Assembly: GCA_036504095.1 (NCBI GenBank)
Contig: DASXVS010000059.1
Location: 1 to 63,242, forward strand
Direction of reading: 5' to 3'
From: Armatimonadota bacterium
GTDB taxonomy: Bacteria; Armatimonadota; DTGP01; JAKQQT01
Length of the DNA: 63,242 nucleotides
Made by a program: the position numbers and the translations under genes. The notes under the pieces were generated by a model. That model was given only the letters and a program-made list of their open reading frames with translations, was not told where the DNA came from and searched no databases. Shown piece by piece: positions 1-8,828 of this stretch (positions are counted from its first letter, which is position 1; every line of letters begins with the position of its first letter).

Positions 1-78
1 ATCGGGACTGCCCGATGGCGCGCCGGTCCTAATCTTTCATTGCCAGGCTGGATTACAGCCCGATGGAGCGGTCCGGTC

Positions 79-420
79 TTACCAGCGTCCGCCGCCACCG
101 CCGTAGCCGCCGCGATCGCCGCCACGGTCACCGCCGCGGTCGAACCCGCCGCGTCCGCCTCCGCCGCCGCTGCGCTCTTCGCGCGGCTGTGCTTCGTTCA
201 CCGTAAGCGTGCGGCCTCCGAAATCCTTGCCGTTAAACGCCTCGATGGCAGCGTCGGCCTGGCCATCGTCAACGGTCACGAACGCGAAGCCGCGCGGGCG
301 GCCGGTCATGCGGTCCGTGGGCATATGTACGTCGGACACACCGTACGGTGTGAAAGCGCTCTGGAGGTCGTCTTCCGCTGTGTTGTAGGACAGGTTGCCC
401 ACAAAGAGACGTTTGCTCAT
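79..420 (-). CDS. RRM-domain glycine-rich RNA-binding protein
   Basis: This 113-residue protein has one RNA recognition motif: RNP2 is LFVGNL (residues 5-10) and RNP1 is RGFAFVTV (43-50). An Arg/Gly-rich tail (about 79-113, RGG and GGDRGG repeats) follows. The size and layout match the cyanobacterial and proteobacterial Rbp proteins, which bind RNA in the cytoplasm and are often cold-induced; the cold role here is inference. I chose the ATG at 418-420, where the RRM starts, although the frame stays open much further upstream. GAAGG abuts this ATG and GGGAAGG lies about 11 nt upstream. The gene stands alone, divergent from gcvT, behind an unusually long leader. Confidence 0.93.
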   Translation of the reverse strand: MSKRLFVGNLSYNTAEDDLQSAFTPYGVSDVHMPTDRMTGRPRGFAFVTVDDGQADAAIEAFNGKDFGGRTLTVNEAQPREERSGGGGGRGGFDRGGDRGGDRGGYGGGGGRW

Positions 421-646
421 CCTTCTATCATCCTTCCCAATACATGGCCCAATGAGTGGGCGATTAGTCGCGAGTGGTGTAGTCGAGACCTCGATCTGGG
501 AAGGAAGCGTGCTAGCCCTCGACGGGCTGTGACAACCAATAGCCAGGAGAGTGAGTCTCCTCCGATGAGGCAACCGAAACGGACTGGATCTAATCTGCGG
601 GATCCCGGTAACCGATACGAACCCATCTGGAAGGCGCACCACGCGC
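421..646 (-). promoter_or_regulatory. Long leader with several hairpins, RNA-binding protein mRNA
   Basis: The untranslated leader predicted from the promoter at 653-681 holds at least four short inverted repeats: the palindrome CGGGATCCCG (598-607), GGAGA/TCTCC (546-560), AGCCC/GGGCT (514-528) and GCCCA/TGGGC (447-461). The last sits about 25 nt before the start codon. Long structured leaders are known from cold-shock mRNAs such as cspA, so a temperature-responsive RNA is possible but not shown. I found no good match to a glycine riboswitch on the opposite strand, although gcvT starts at 783. The rest of the divergent region (682-782) must carry the gcv promoter, but I see no convincing hexamers there. 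Confidence 0.4.
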
Positions 647-652
647 ACAGCA

Positions 653-681
653 ATATTACCACAGAAAAAACACAAATACAA
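653..681 (-). promoter_or_regulatory. Sigma-70-type promoter of the RNA-binding protein gene
   Basis: Read on the minus strand, a -35 hexamer TTGTAT (676-681) and a -10 hexamer TAATAT (653-658) are separated by exactly 17 bp. Transcription would start near 646, which gives a leader of about 225 nt before the ATG at 420. It is the clearest promoter in this part of the window. Confidence 0.7.
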
Positions 682-782
682 CCCCCTTTGAGCCTCTTTT
701 TTCGGGAGTCCAGTCGTCACGCAGAGCGACCGGGCGCGGTCATTTGCCCTTGCCGCGCGCCATGACGTAGGATGTGCTTGTG

Positions 783-1865
783 ATGAGACGCACCCCCCTA
801 TTCAATGCCCACGTGACCGACGGCGCGCGCATGGTGGATTTTGCGGGCTGGCAGATGCCGGTCCAGTACGGAAGCATCCTCGACGAAGTCCGCGCGGTCA
901 GATCCGGCGTAGGAGTCTTCGACGTAAGCCATATGGGACAGGTACGCGTGTCAGGCGCCGGCGCGTTGGGCGCCATTCAGCGCCTGCTCACGAATGACGC
1001 TTCCAAGCTGGCTCCCGGCCGCGCCCAGTACAGCCTCATGTGCGATGATGGCGGCGGCATTCTGGATGACTTGATCGTATACCGAAGGGATGGCGGCGCC
1101 GGCGCGCCGGATTTCCTCATCGTCGTAAACGCGTCAAATCGCGAAACGGATTTCGACTGGATGAGCGCGCGAGGGAGCGGGCCGGATGCTGTGTTCGACG
1201 ATGTTTCGGACGACTACGCCCTGATCGCGGTCCAGGGCCCGATGGCGGAGGCAACCCTCGCACCGTCGCTCACCGGCTGCGATCTGGCTAAGCTTCCGGC
1301 TTTCTCACACGCCGCGGCGGTATTCGGCAGCGCCCCCGTCCACGTCGCCAGAACGGGGTACACAGGCGAGGACGGCTTCGAGATTTTCTCCGCGCCGACC
1401 GCCGCGGAGACGATATGGCGGACGCTTCGGGACAGCGGGGTTGTTCCCTGCGGCCTCGGGGCGCGCGACGTTTTACGCATCGAAGCCTCGTATTCGCTTT
1501 ATGGCCATGAGATCAACCGGGAAACCAACCCCTATGAAGCAGGGTTAGGTTGGGTGGTGAAGCCCTCTAAGGGCGATTTTATCGGGCGCGAGCCGATCGT
1601 GGCCGCCAAAGCCGCCGGGCTCACGCGCCGTTTGACGGGCATTCTCCCGGACGACGTGAGGGCGATACCAAGGCAGGGGACGGTGGTTACCACCGCTGCC
1701 GGAGCCGGAATTGTGACGAGTGGCACGATGTCGACCACGCTGGATCGTGCCATCGGAATCGCCTATCTGCCCAAGGACGCCGAAGGCGACGTGACGCTGG
1801 CAATGCGAGGGAGGGAATTACCCGCCCGGATTGTCGACTTGCCGTTCTACAAGCGCTGCCGCTGA
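783..1865 (+). CDS. gcvT: Glycine cleavage system T protein (aminomethyltransferase)
   Basis: This protein transfers the methylene group of aminomethyl-lipoyl-GcvH to tetrahydrofolate and releases ammonia. It has 360 residues, the usual GcvT length, and begins MRRTPLFNAHV with the family hallmarks DFAGWQMPVQYGS, FDVSHMGQVRVSG, GYTGEDGFEIF, and GARDVLRIEASYSLYGHEI. The ATG at 783 is preferred, with AGGA about 10 nt upstream; a GTG at 774 in the same frame is possible. It is the first gene of a tightly spaced gcvT-H-PA-PB operon with a lipoyl-assembly gene at the end. Confidence 0.97.
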   Translation: MRRTPLFNAHVTDGARMVDFAGWQMPVQYGSILDEVRAVRSGVGVFDVSHMGQVRVSGAGALGAIQRLLTNDASKLAPGRAQYSLMCDDGGGILDDLIVYRRDGGAGAPDFLIVVNASNRETDFDWMSARGSGPDAVFDDVSDDYALIAVQGPMAEATLAPSLTGCDLAKLPAFSHAAAVFGSAPVHVARTGYTGEDGFEIFSAPTAAETIWRTLRDSGVVPCGLGARDVLRIEASYSLYGHEINRETNPYEAGLGWVVKPSKGDFIGREPIVAAKAAGLTRRLTGILPDDVRAIPRQGTVVTTAAGAGIVTSGTMSTTLDRAIGIAYLPKDAEGDVTLAMRGRELPARIVDLPFYKRCR

Positions 1866-1900
1866 ACGGGAATCTCATCCCCAGGAAGGAAATCCACAGC

Positions 1901-2284
1901 ATGAACAACCCCACCGACCTGAAGTACTCCAAAACGCACGAATGGGTGCGCGTGGAAGCCGACGGCACCGCAACGATCGGCATCACAGATCACGCTCAGA
2001 GCGAACTGGGCGACGTGATCTACCTCGAACTGCCCGCGATCGGCGCCTCACTGACCCTCGATGAGCCGTTCGGAACGGTGGAATCGGTCAAAGCCGTCTC
2101 GGACCTGGTCGCGCCCCTTTCGGGCCGGGTTGTCAGAGTCAATTCCGATCTCGTAGACGCTCCGGAGGCGATCAACCCCGATCCGTACGGCTGCTGGCTG
2201 CTCGTTATCGAGGCATCAGCCCTCTCTGAGGCCGCCGATCTCCTCAGCGCCGAGGATTACGCGCTGTTCACCGAGGAGGGCTGA
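1901..2284 (+). CDS. gcvH: Glycine cleavage system H protein (lipoyl carrier)
   Basis: GcvH shuttles the aminomethyl intermediate between the P, T and L proteins on a lipoyl arm. The protein has 127 residues. The lipoylation site is Lys64 in the motif ESVKAVSD, and THEWV near the N-terminus is typical. It lies 35 bp after gcvT and 6 bp before gcvPA. The protein is also the likely octanoylation target of the transferase encoded at the end of the operon. GcvL (dihydrolipoyl dehydrogenase) is not encoded in the window and must be supplied from elsewhere. Confidence 0.97.
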   Translation: MNNPTDLKYSKTHEWVRVEADGTATIGITDHAQSELGDVIYLELPAIGASLTLDEPFGTVESVKAVSDLVAPLSGRVVRVNSDLVDAPEAINPDPYGCWLLVIEASALSEAADLLSAEDYALFTEEG

Positions 2285-2290
2285 CACACC

Positions 2291-3634
2291 TTGCCGGGAT
2301 ACGTGCCCCATACACCCGAAGACCAGCGCGGAATGCTGGATCGCATCGGCATCGCCGCCATGGATGAGCTGTTTGCGCAGATCCCCGGGAATCTGCGCCT
2401 GGCGGCATTGCTGGACTTGCCGCACGGGCTTTCCGAGGCGGAGTCGGTCCGCCACCTGGAAGGGATCGCCCGCACAAATCTCGATTGCGGGCGCGGCGCG
2501 TGCTTCCGCGGAGCCGGCGTTTACCGCCACTTCACACCCAGCGTCGTCCCGGCCATCATGGCCCGCGGCGAGTTCCTGACGTCGTACACCCCCTATCAGC
2601 CGGAACGCAGCCAAGGGATGCTGCAAACGATTTACGAATTCCAGTCGCTCGTCTGCCGCCTTCTCGGGATGGACGCTGCGAACGCCAGCATGTACGACGG
2701 AGCGACGGCGCTGGCCGAGGCCGTGGTTATGGCGAGTTCGATCACGGGTCGAAAGCGCGTCCTGATCCCCGCATCGCTTCATCCTGCTTACTATGATGTC
2801 TGCCGGACGTTTGTGCAGGGTCACGGGATTTGCCTGGAAACGGTCCCGCAGACCAACGGGCTCACCGACATCGACGATACGCGTAAGCGCTGCGGGAACG
2901 ACGTTGCGGCGGTCGTGGTGCCACAGCCCAACTACTTCGGGATGATCGAGGACGCCTCCGGCCTCGCCTCAGTCGCCCACGAAAACGGAGCCCTTGCGAT
3001 CGCCGTCGTCAACCCGATGTCGATGGCCCTGTTGCCCCCTCCGGGTGAGTGGAAAGCGGATATCGCCGTGGCCGAAGGACAGGCCCTCGGCCTCCCCATG
3101 AACTTCGGCGGGCCGCTGGTAGGACTCTTTACGTGCCGCAAGGAATTCGTTCGCCAGATGCCTGGGCGTATAGTCGGCGGAACGGTGGACAGCGAAGGCA
3201 AGCGAGCCTATACGCTCACACTCCAGACCCGCGAGCAGCACATCCGTCGGGAAAAGGCCTCGTCCAATATCTGCAGCAACGAAGCGCTCTGTGCGCTGGG
3301 CGTGACGATTTACCTGAGCCAACTCGGCAAGATAGGACTGCGCCGGGTCGCGGAAGTCAGCGTGCAGCGCGCCCACGAGGCATTCGAAGCCATTCGGACC
3401 GTCCCCGGGTTCGAACCGCTTTTCGACGGACCGTTCTTCCACGAATTCCCGATGCGCTGTCCGGTTCCGGTGGCCGAGATCAACACGAAACTCGCGGAAC
3501 GAGGCATCATCGGCCCGCAGGACCTCGGCGCGGACTATCCGGAACTCGGGAATGCCGGCGTGTTCTGCTGCACGGAGATGATTTCGCACGAGGACATCGC
3601 CGCGCTCGTCGCCACGCTCAAGGAGATCCGCTGA
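2291..3634 (+). CDS. gcvPA: Glycine dehydrogenase (decarboxylating) subunit 1
   Basis: This is the N-terminal half of the split glycine decarboxylase, which with subunit 2 decarboxylates glycine using pyridoxal phosphate and loads GcvH. It has 447 residues, normal for GcvPA, and starts [16 protein letters not shown], aligning with the family N-terminus. The start codon is TTG at 2291 with a GGAGG-containing ribosome site about 11 nt upstream, inside the end of gcvH. Recognisable stretches are [32 protein letters not shown] (split at FL) and [12 protein letters not shown]. The stop codon overlaps the start of gcvPB by 1 nt, so translational coupling is likely. Confidence 0.96.
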   Translation: MPGYVPHTPEDQRGMLDRIGIAAMDELFAQIPGNLRLAALLDLPHGLSEAESVRHLEGIARTNLDCGRGACFRGAGVYRHFTPSVVPAIMARGEFLTSYTPYQPERSQGMLQTIYEFQSLVCRLLGMDAANASMYDGATALAEAVVMASSITGRKRVLIPASLHPAYYDVCRTFVQGHGICLETVPQTNGLTDIDDTRKRCGNDVAAVVVPQPNYFGMIEDASGLASVAHENGALAIAVVNPMSMALLPPPGEWKADIAVAEGQALGLPMNFGGPLVGLFTCRKEFVRQMPGRIVGGTVDSEGKRAYTLTLQTREQHIRREKASSNICSNEALCALGVTIYLSQLGKIGLRRVAEVSVQRAHEAFEAIRTVPGFEPLFDGPFFHEFPMRCPVPVAEINTKLAERGIIGPQDLGADYPELGNAGVFCCTEMISHEDIAALVATLKEIR

Positions 3635-5073
3635 TGTTCGACGAACCCACAATCTTTGAGCGGTCGCGTCCGGGACGCTGCGGCATCAACCTTCCGGAGG
3701 CGGACGGCGCTGCCCTGGAAACCTTGCTGCCCGGTGTGGCGCTCCGGGAGAACCTGCCGCTGCCGGAAGTCAGCGAGATAGACGTTGTGCGGCACTTCAC
3801 GCGACTCAGCCAGACGAACTTCGGCATAGACCTCGGCATGTACCCGCTTGGCTCCTGCACGATGAAGTACAACCCGCGCCTCCACGAGCGCGTTGCAGCC
3901 CTGCCCGGGTTCGCCGATCTTCACCCCACGCAGTCCGCATCGACCTGTCAGGGCGCCCTGCGCCTCTTGTACGAACTGCAGGGCTACCTGGCCGAAATCG
4001 CCGGCATGGACGCCGTGACCTTGCAGCCCGTCGCCGGCGCGCATGGAGAGATGACGGGCCTGCTACTGATCCGCGCGTACATGCGACATCGCGGGGAGAC
4101 CGCCCGCACGCAGATTCTCGTGCCGGATTCGGCCCACGGGACCAACCCCGCGACCGCCAGCCTCGTGGGGTTCGAGATCGTCAAGATCCCCAGTAACGCG
4201 CGCGGTCGGGTTGACGTCGATGCCGTTCGCGCCGCTGTTGGCGAGCGCACCGCCGGCATGATGATGACCAACCCGAATACCCTTGGCCTGTTCGAGGATC
4301 AGATTGCCGAAATCGCCGGGATCGTACACGACGCCGGCGGCCTGATGTACGGTGACGGCGCCAACATGAATGCCATCGTGGGCGTCGCGCGTCCCGGCGA
4401 TATGGGTTTCGACGCCATGCACTTCAATCTGCACAAGACGTTCACCACCCCGCACGGCGGCGGTGGACCGGGCAGCGGCCCTGTCGCGGTGAAGGCCCCG
4501 CTGGAGCCATTCCTCCCGGCGCCGCGTGTTCAACGCCTCGACGACGGAACCTACGACTGGGATGCCGGGCGCCCCGAATCGATAGGCCGGATGCACGCCT
4601 TCAACGGCAATTTCGGCGTTCTGGTGCGCGCGTACACCTACATTCGGACGCTTGGCCCGGACGGCCTGAAGGCGGTAGCGCAGAACTCCGTTCTCAACGC
4701 CAATTACCTCCGCGTGGGGGTCGGCGAAAAGTACCAGATCGCGTATCCTGAACCCTGCATGCACGAGTTCGTCGCGAGCGCCACTGAACAGAAGAAGACC
4801 ACGGGCGTGCGGACGCTGGACATCGGCAAGCGCCTCATGGACTATGGCTACCACCCTATGACGGTCTACTTCCCGCTCATCGTCCCCGAAGCGATGATGA
4901 TCGAGCCGACGGAGACCGAAACACGTGAAACGCTGGATGAGTTCGTCGCCGCGATGCACGCTATCGCCGCCGAGGACCCCGAATTGGTCAAGTCCGCGCC
5001 GCACACCATGCCGGTGAAGCGGGTCGATGAGGTTCGCGCGGCAAGGGTTCTGGATATCGCGTGGGAGGGGTAA
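3634..5073 (+). CDS. gcvPB: Glycine dehydrogenase (decarboxylating) subunit 2
   Basis: This is the PLP-binding half of the split glycine decarboxylase, 479 residues. The PLP lysine is Lys268 in [20 protein letters not shown]. Other family marks are [16 protein letters not shown] near the N-terminus and [10 protein letters not shown]. The frame stays open well upstream inside gcvPA, but the ATG at 3634 is right because it gives the family N-terminus ([17 protein letters not shown]) and has AAGGAG 8 nt upstream. The start overlaps the stop of gcvPA (TGATG). The two-subunit form is the one found in many Gram-positive, Thermus-like and deep-branching bacteria. Confidence 0.97.
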   Translation: MFDEPTIFERSRPGRCGINLPEADGAALETLLPGVALRENLPLPEVSEIDVVRHFTRLSQTNFGIDLGMYPLGSCTMKYNPRLHERVAALPGFADLHPTQSASTCQGALRLLYELQGYLAEIAGMDAVTLQPVAGAHGEMTGLLLIRAYMRHRGETARTQILVPDSAHGTNPATASLVGFEIVKIPSNARGRVDVDAVRAAVGERTAGMMMTNPNTLGLFEDQIAEIAGIVHDAGGLMYGDGANMNAIVGVARPGDMGFDAMHFNLHKTFTTPHGGGGPGSGPVAVKAPLEPFLPAPRVQRLDDGTYDWDAGRPESIGRMHAFNGNFGVLVRAYTYIRTLGPDGLKAVAQNSVLNANYLRVGVGEKYQIAYPEPCMHEFVASATEQKKTTGVRTLDIGKRLMDYGYHPMTVYFPLIVPEAMMIEPTETETRETLDEFVAAMHAIAAEDPELVKSAPHTMPVKRVDEVRAARVLDIAWEG

Positions 5074-5078
5074 GCGGC

Positions 5079-5801
5079 TTGCCCGAGGTGGGCCGCCTTC
5101 TGCCGGTCGAAACAGCGAACGGCGCGTATCAGATGCACCGGGATGAAAGCCTTCTGGCCGAATGCTCGCTCGGGCTTGCCGGCGCGGGTCCGCGCCTCCC
5201 CTACCCCGCGCTGCGGTTCTACCACTGGGATCCCCCCTGCATATCACTCGGCAGAAACCAGGACCTCGCCAACCCCCGCCACGGATTTATCGATCAAGCT
5301 TCGGCCGGACAATTGGGCGTGGAAATCGTCCGCCGCCCATCAGGTGGAAGGGCTATCCTTCACTTCCATGACCTGACTTACGCCCTGGTGATGCCCGCGC
5401 CGTCGGACGACGTTTCGTCGTCACACCGAACTATCGCGATGGGGCTTGCGGCCGGATTGCGCCTCCTCGGCCTGAGCGTGGATGATGGCCTCTCCATCAT
5501 GCCGGCGGACCGGAATCCCGCGGATTGCTTTGCCGCCGTGGCGGGCGCCGACCTGCAGGCCACAGGGCGCAAAGTGATGGGAAGCGCGCAGCGGCGCGCG
5601 GGCGGCGCGCTGCTGGAACACGGGACGCTGTATCTGGAATCGCCGGAGCCTCTATACAGCGAGGTGTTTGGGCAGCCGTTCGGCGGCGCTGTCATGGCGC
5701 TGGACGAAGCATTGGGGCGGCAGGCGACATTCGACGAAGTGGCCCAAGCCCTCCGCCTGGGGTTGGAGGCAGCGCTGGGCGTCGCGTTTCGTCTAGCGTG
5801 A
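5079..5801 (+). CDS. lipM: LipM-like octanoyl transferase (BPL/LplA/LipB family)
   Basis: This 240-residue protein belongs to the biotin/lipoate protein ligase fold. The motif RRPSGGRAILH resembles the RRxTGGRAVLHD signature, and the later segment around DCFAA and GRKVMGSAQRR matches Bacillus LipM, where a Cys acts as the acyl-carrying nucleophile. From the TTG start at 5079 that Cys is residue 150. LipM moves octanoate from acyl carrier protein to GcvH, the first step in making lipoyl-GcvH, which fits its place directly after gcvPB. A GTG at 5061 is an alternative start, but GGGAGGGG at 5063-5070 is well placed for 5079. A lipoate ligase is the alternative reading. Confidence 0.8.
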   Translation: MPEVGRLLPVETANGAYQMHRDESLLAECSLGLAGAGPRLPYPALRFYHWDPPCISLGRNQDLANPRHGFIDQASAGQLGVEIVRRPSGGRAILHFHDLTYALVMPAPSDDVSSSHRTIAMGLAAGLRLLGLSVDDGLSIMPADRNPADCFAAVAGADLQATGRKVMGSAQRRAGGALLEHGTLYLESPEPLYSEVFGQPFGGAVMALDEALGRQATFDEVAQALRLGLEAALGVAFRLA

Positions 5802-7313
5802 AGCGGCAGTCATCGACGTAACGGCCGTCTTCCCGGCGTCGTTGGCCGCATCGATCATCCGGCTGGGCGCGAGGAACGCGAATACCGTGAACAAAGCACA
5901 AGCCGCGACGACGATGGCGATCCCGGGCGCTACGTGCAGTTTCCGCGAACCGGGCTCACCCTCCCGCATCCACATGGCAACCACCACCCGCAGGTAGTAC
6001 CAGGCGCTCACAACGCTAGTGAGGACGCCGACGACCACCAGCCCCGTGTACCCGCGTTCAACGGCGTGCGCGAACAGGTAGAATTTGCCGTAGAATCCCA
6101 CCGCCGGGGGGATCCCCGCGAGGCTGAACATAAACACGCTCATCGCCAGCGCGAGGCCCGGGTTACGATGGTGAAGGCCGTTATAATCCTCGAACGTATC
6201 GTAGTCCCGTCCCTGACGGCTCATCGCGGCCACCACGGAGAAAGCGCCGAAGTTCATCACTGCATAGCACAGCAGGTAGAACAGAATTCCGGGCAGGTCG
6301 CCGGCAACGATCCCGATAAGCACGTAGCCGGCGTGAGCAATGCTGGAGTAAGCCAGCATGCGCTTTACGTTGTTCTGGCATACCGCCACGAAGTTGCCGA
6401 CGATCATCGTGGCCAACGCCATCGACGCAACCAGCGGCTGCCACGACTGGCTGGCTGTGGGAAACGCGAACAGAAGGATCCGCCCCATCGCGCCGAACGC
6501 GGCGGCCTTTGTCGCAACGGACATGAACGCCGTAACCGGGGTTGGAGCGCCTTCGTAAACATCGGGCGTCCACAAATGGAACGGCACCGCGGCCACCTTG
6601 AACCCCAATCCCACCAGCATGAGGCCTATTCCCGCAGGAAGCATGTAGGGGCCAACGGCCGCCAGTGCTCCGGGCTGGGCAAGCGTGTCTGCGATGACGT
6701 TCAGGTTGGTCGTCCCCATGGCGCCATAGATGAAGGCGATGCCGTACAGGAGGAACGCGGAGGAGAACGCGCCGAGCAGCAGGTATTTCAGGCCCGCTTC
6801 CTCGGAGCGCTTCTTTGATCTCGCGAAGGCCGAGAGCACGTACAGCGAGATCGAGAACGTTTCCAGCCCAACGAACAGGGTAATCAGTTCCGTTGCCTGC
6901 ACCATCAGCATCATGCCGCTGATGGCGAACAACATCAGCACATAGTATTCGCCGTGCATCAGATTGCGCTGGGCGAGCCATGTGTGCGATATCCACGCCG
7001 TCGCGAGACCGACCGACACAAACAACATGCACAGGAACAGCGCGTAGTTATCCGCGATCAGCTGGCCCGCAATAGGCGCGTCGATCGGCGCGAAAGTCGC
7101 GTGGAAGCCATTTCCCCAAAGGCGCAGGCAGGCGAACAAGGCGACGACGAGTCCGCCAATGGTCACGAGCGCCGTGTATTCCTTGCGCTTTGAGAAGGCG
7201 TCGGTCATCATGGCTCCCATCGCCGTCAAGACAACGATGGCGATGGGAATAGTGATGCCCCAGTTGACGGAGATGCCGGGCGCGCTCCACAGGCCGACAG
7301 GCATTGTGTTCAT
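5793..7313 (-). CDS. nuoN: NADH:quinone oxidoreductase subunit N
   Basis: This is one of three antiporter-like proton-pumping subunits of the complex I membrane arm. It has 506 residues and about 14 hydrophobic helices, with the family stretch VKRMLAYSSIAHAGYVLIG and the loop HLWTPDVYEGAPTPVTAFMS. It is the last gene of the 14-gene nuo operon, overlaps nuoM by 4 nt, and converges with lipM, overlapping its 3-prime end by 9 nt. No terminator fits between the two convergent genes. Confidence 0.96.
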   Translation of the reverse strand: MNTMPVGLWSAPGISVNWGITIPIAIVVLTAMGAMMTDAFSKRKEYTALVTIGGLVVALFACLRLWGNGFHATFAPIDAPIAGQLIADNYALFLCMLFVSVGLATAWISHTWLAQRNLMHGEYYVLMLFAISGMMLMVQATELITLFVGLETFSISLYVLSAFARSKKRSEEAGLKYLLLGAFSSAFLLYGIAFIYGAMGTTNLNVIADTLAQPGALAAVGPYMLPAGIGLMLVGLGFKVAAVPFHLWTPDVYEGAPTPVTAFMSVATKAAAFGAMGRILLFAFPTASQSWQPLVASMALATMIVGNFVAVCQNNVKRMLAYSSIAHAGYVLIGIVAGDLPGILFYLLCYAVMNFGAFSVVAAMSRQGRDYDTFEDYNGLHHRNPGLALAMSVFMFSLAGIPPAVGFYGKFYLFAHAVERGYTGLVVVGVLTSVVSAWYYLRVVVAMWMREGEPGSRKLHVAPGIAIVVAACALFTVFAFLAPSRMIDAANDAGKTAVTSMTAASR

Positions 7314-8827
7314 CGGGCGCTCCCTCCCGGAACGGTCCAGTCAGGGGATACTCTGTCGTGATAGGCCTTCACCGCGTTGGTGACGGTTAAGTGTGTCTTA
7401 TTGAAAACCGTGTCCGGGTGCACACCAAGCCAGACCATCAGGGCGAGCAGCGGCAGCAGATAAGCCATCTGCCATCGGGACAGGTCCTTCAGCGAGCGCG
7501 TCTCTTCGTGGGTCACGGGGCCGTACATCACTCTCTGGAACATCCACAGCAGATAGACGGCCGACAGGATCACTCCCGATGTCGCGAGCACGGTCATCAG
7601 CGGATGCGACTGGAATGCGCCAAGCAGGATGGTGAATTCCCCTATGAATCCGTTGAGCCCGGGCAGACCGGCCGATGACAGCACGGCTATCAGGAACACC
7701 ACGTTCAGGAGAGGCGTAACCTGTGCCACACCACCGTACTCGCGGATCAAACGTGTATGCCGCTGATCGTAAAGTACGCCTACCAGAAGGAAGAGGGCGC
7801 CCGTGCTGATACCGTGATTCACCATTTGGATCACGGCGCCCTGCCACGCCTGCGCGTTGAAGGCGAACAGCCCCAGCATAACGAATCCCAGGTGACTCAC
7901 AGAACTGTATGCCACGAGGCGCTTCATATCCGGCTGTACGGCCGCTACGATTGCCCCATAGATGATTCCGATGACCGCCAGGACAATGAACAGTGTGCTG
8001 AATTGCCGGGCCGCGTGCGGAAACAGCGGAAAACAGAATCGCAGAAAGCCGTACGTCCCCATCTTCAGCAACACTCCGGCGAGCATCACGGAACCTGCCG
8101 TGGGGGCTTCCGTATGCGCGTCGGGCAGCCAGGTGTGGAGCGGGAATACCGGCACCTTGATGGCGAATGCCAACGCGAACGCCAGGAAGAGCCACGTCTG
8201 GACACTTGGGGGAAGGTTCGCAGTGCGGGTAAGGGTTTCGATGTCAAACGTATGCCCCGCCTGGCTCCAGAGCCACATAATCGCGACGAGCATCAACAGG
8301 CTGCCGACGAGTGTGTACAGCACAAACTTGATGGTCGCGTAAACCCGGTTTGCGCCGCCATACATCCCGATGAGGAAGTACATCGGGATCAACTGGAACT
8401 CCCAGAAGCCGTAGAAAAGGAACAAATCGCGCGCCACGAACACTCCGATGAGCCCGGTCTCCAGCATCAGGATGAAGATCAGGAACTCACGGACGCGATC
8501 CTTGATGCTGTTCCACGAGGCCATCAGGCTGATGGGGGTTAGCAGCGTCGTCAAGAGCACGAGGAACAAGCTGATCCCATCTACCCCAATGCTGAAATTC
8601 GCCTTGAAAGCGCCCGCGGAAATCCACGGCACGTCAACCTGAAACTGGTAGCCGGACACGTTGGGATCAAAGCCGGTATACAGCCCCAGCGAAACCAGGA
8701 ACAGGAGGATGGCGCCCGAGAGCGCAATCGTCTTCTGCAATCGAACGTTGGCGCGGGGCACCAGAGCAATCGCCAACGCGAAAAGTAGCGGGCCGACCAG
8801 TAATGCTGTGAGAAGGAGGCCTGTCAT
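7310..8827 (-). CDS. nuoM: NADH:quinone oxidoreductase subunit M
   Basis: This 505-residue antiporter-like membrane subunit of complex I is a normal length for NuoM. It has the features YFLIGMYGG, PVFPLHTWLPDAHTEAPTAG (the lysine- and histidine-bearing channel segment) and MKRLVAYSSVSHLGFVMLG. The ATG at 8827 lies 1 nt downstream of the nuoL stop codon and the stop overlaps nuoN by 4 nt, so translation is probably coupled along nuoL-M-N. Confidence 0.96.
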   Translation of the reverse strand: MTGLLLTALLVGPLLFALAIALVPRANVRLQKTIALSGAILLFLVSLGLYTGFDPNVSGYQFQVDVPWISAGAFKANFSIGVDGISLFLVLLTTLLTPISLMASWNSIKDRVREFLIFILMLETGLIGVFVARDLFLFYGFWEFQLIPMYFLIGMYGGANRVYATIKFVLYTLVGSLLMLVAIMWLWSQAGHTFDIETLTRTANLPPSVQTWLFLAFALAFAIKVPVFPLHTWLPDAHTEAPTAGSVMLAGVLLKMGTYGFLRFCFPLFPHAARQFSTLFIVLAVIGIIYGAIVAAVQPDMKRLVAYSSVSHLGFVMLGLFAFNAQAWQGAVIQMVNHGISTGALFLLVGVLYDQRHTRLIREYGGVAQVTPLLNVVFLIAVLSSAGLPGLNGFIGEFTILLGAFQSHPLMTVLATSGVILSAVYLLWMFQRVMYGPVTHEETRSLKDLSRWQMAYLLPLLALMVWLGVHPDTVFNKTHLTVTNAVKAYHDRVSPDWTVPGGSAR

Positions 8828-8828
8828 C

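Noticed and set aside
79-200. Short tandem DNA repeats at the start of the window
   Set aside because: They encode the Arg/Gly-rich tail of the RNA-binding protein and are explained by low-complexity codons.
421-782. A glycine riboswitch upstream of gcvT
   Set aside because: The region has purine-rich bits such as GAGGCAACCGAAACGGAC, but the tandem glycine aptamer pattern with its conserved CTCTCAGG-type core is not present on the plus strand.
740-976. Various long open frames antisense to gcv, nuo and GH38 genes
   Set aside because: High-GC DNA produces long shadow frames; these lack ribosome sites and domain patterns, while the opposite strand encodes well-recognised proteins.
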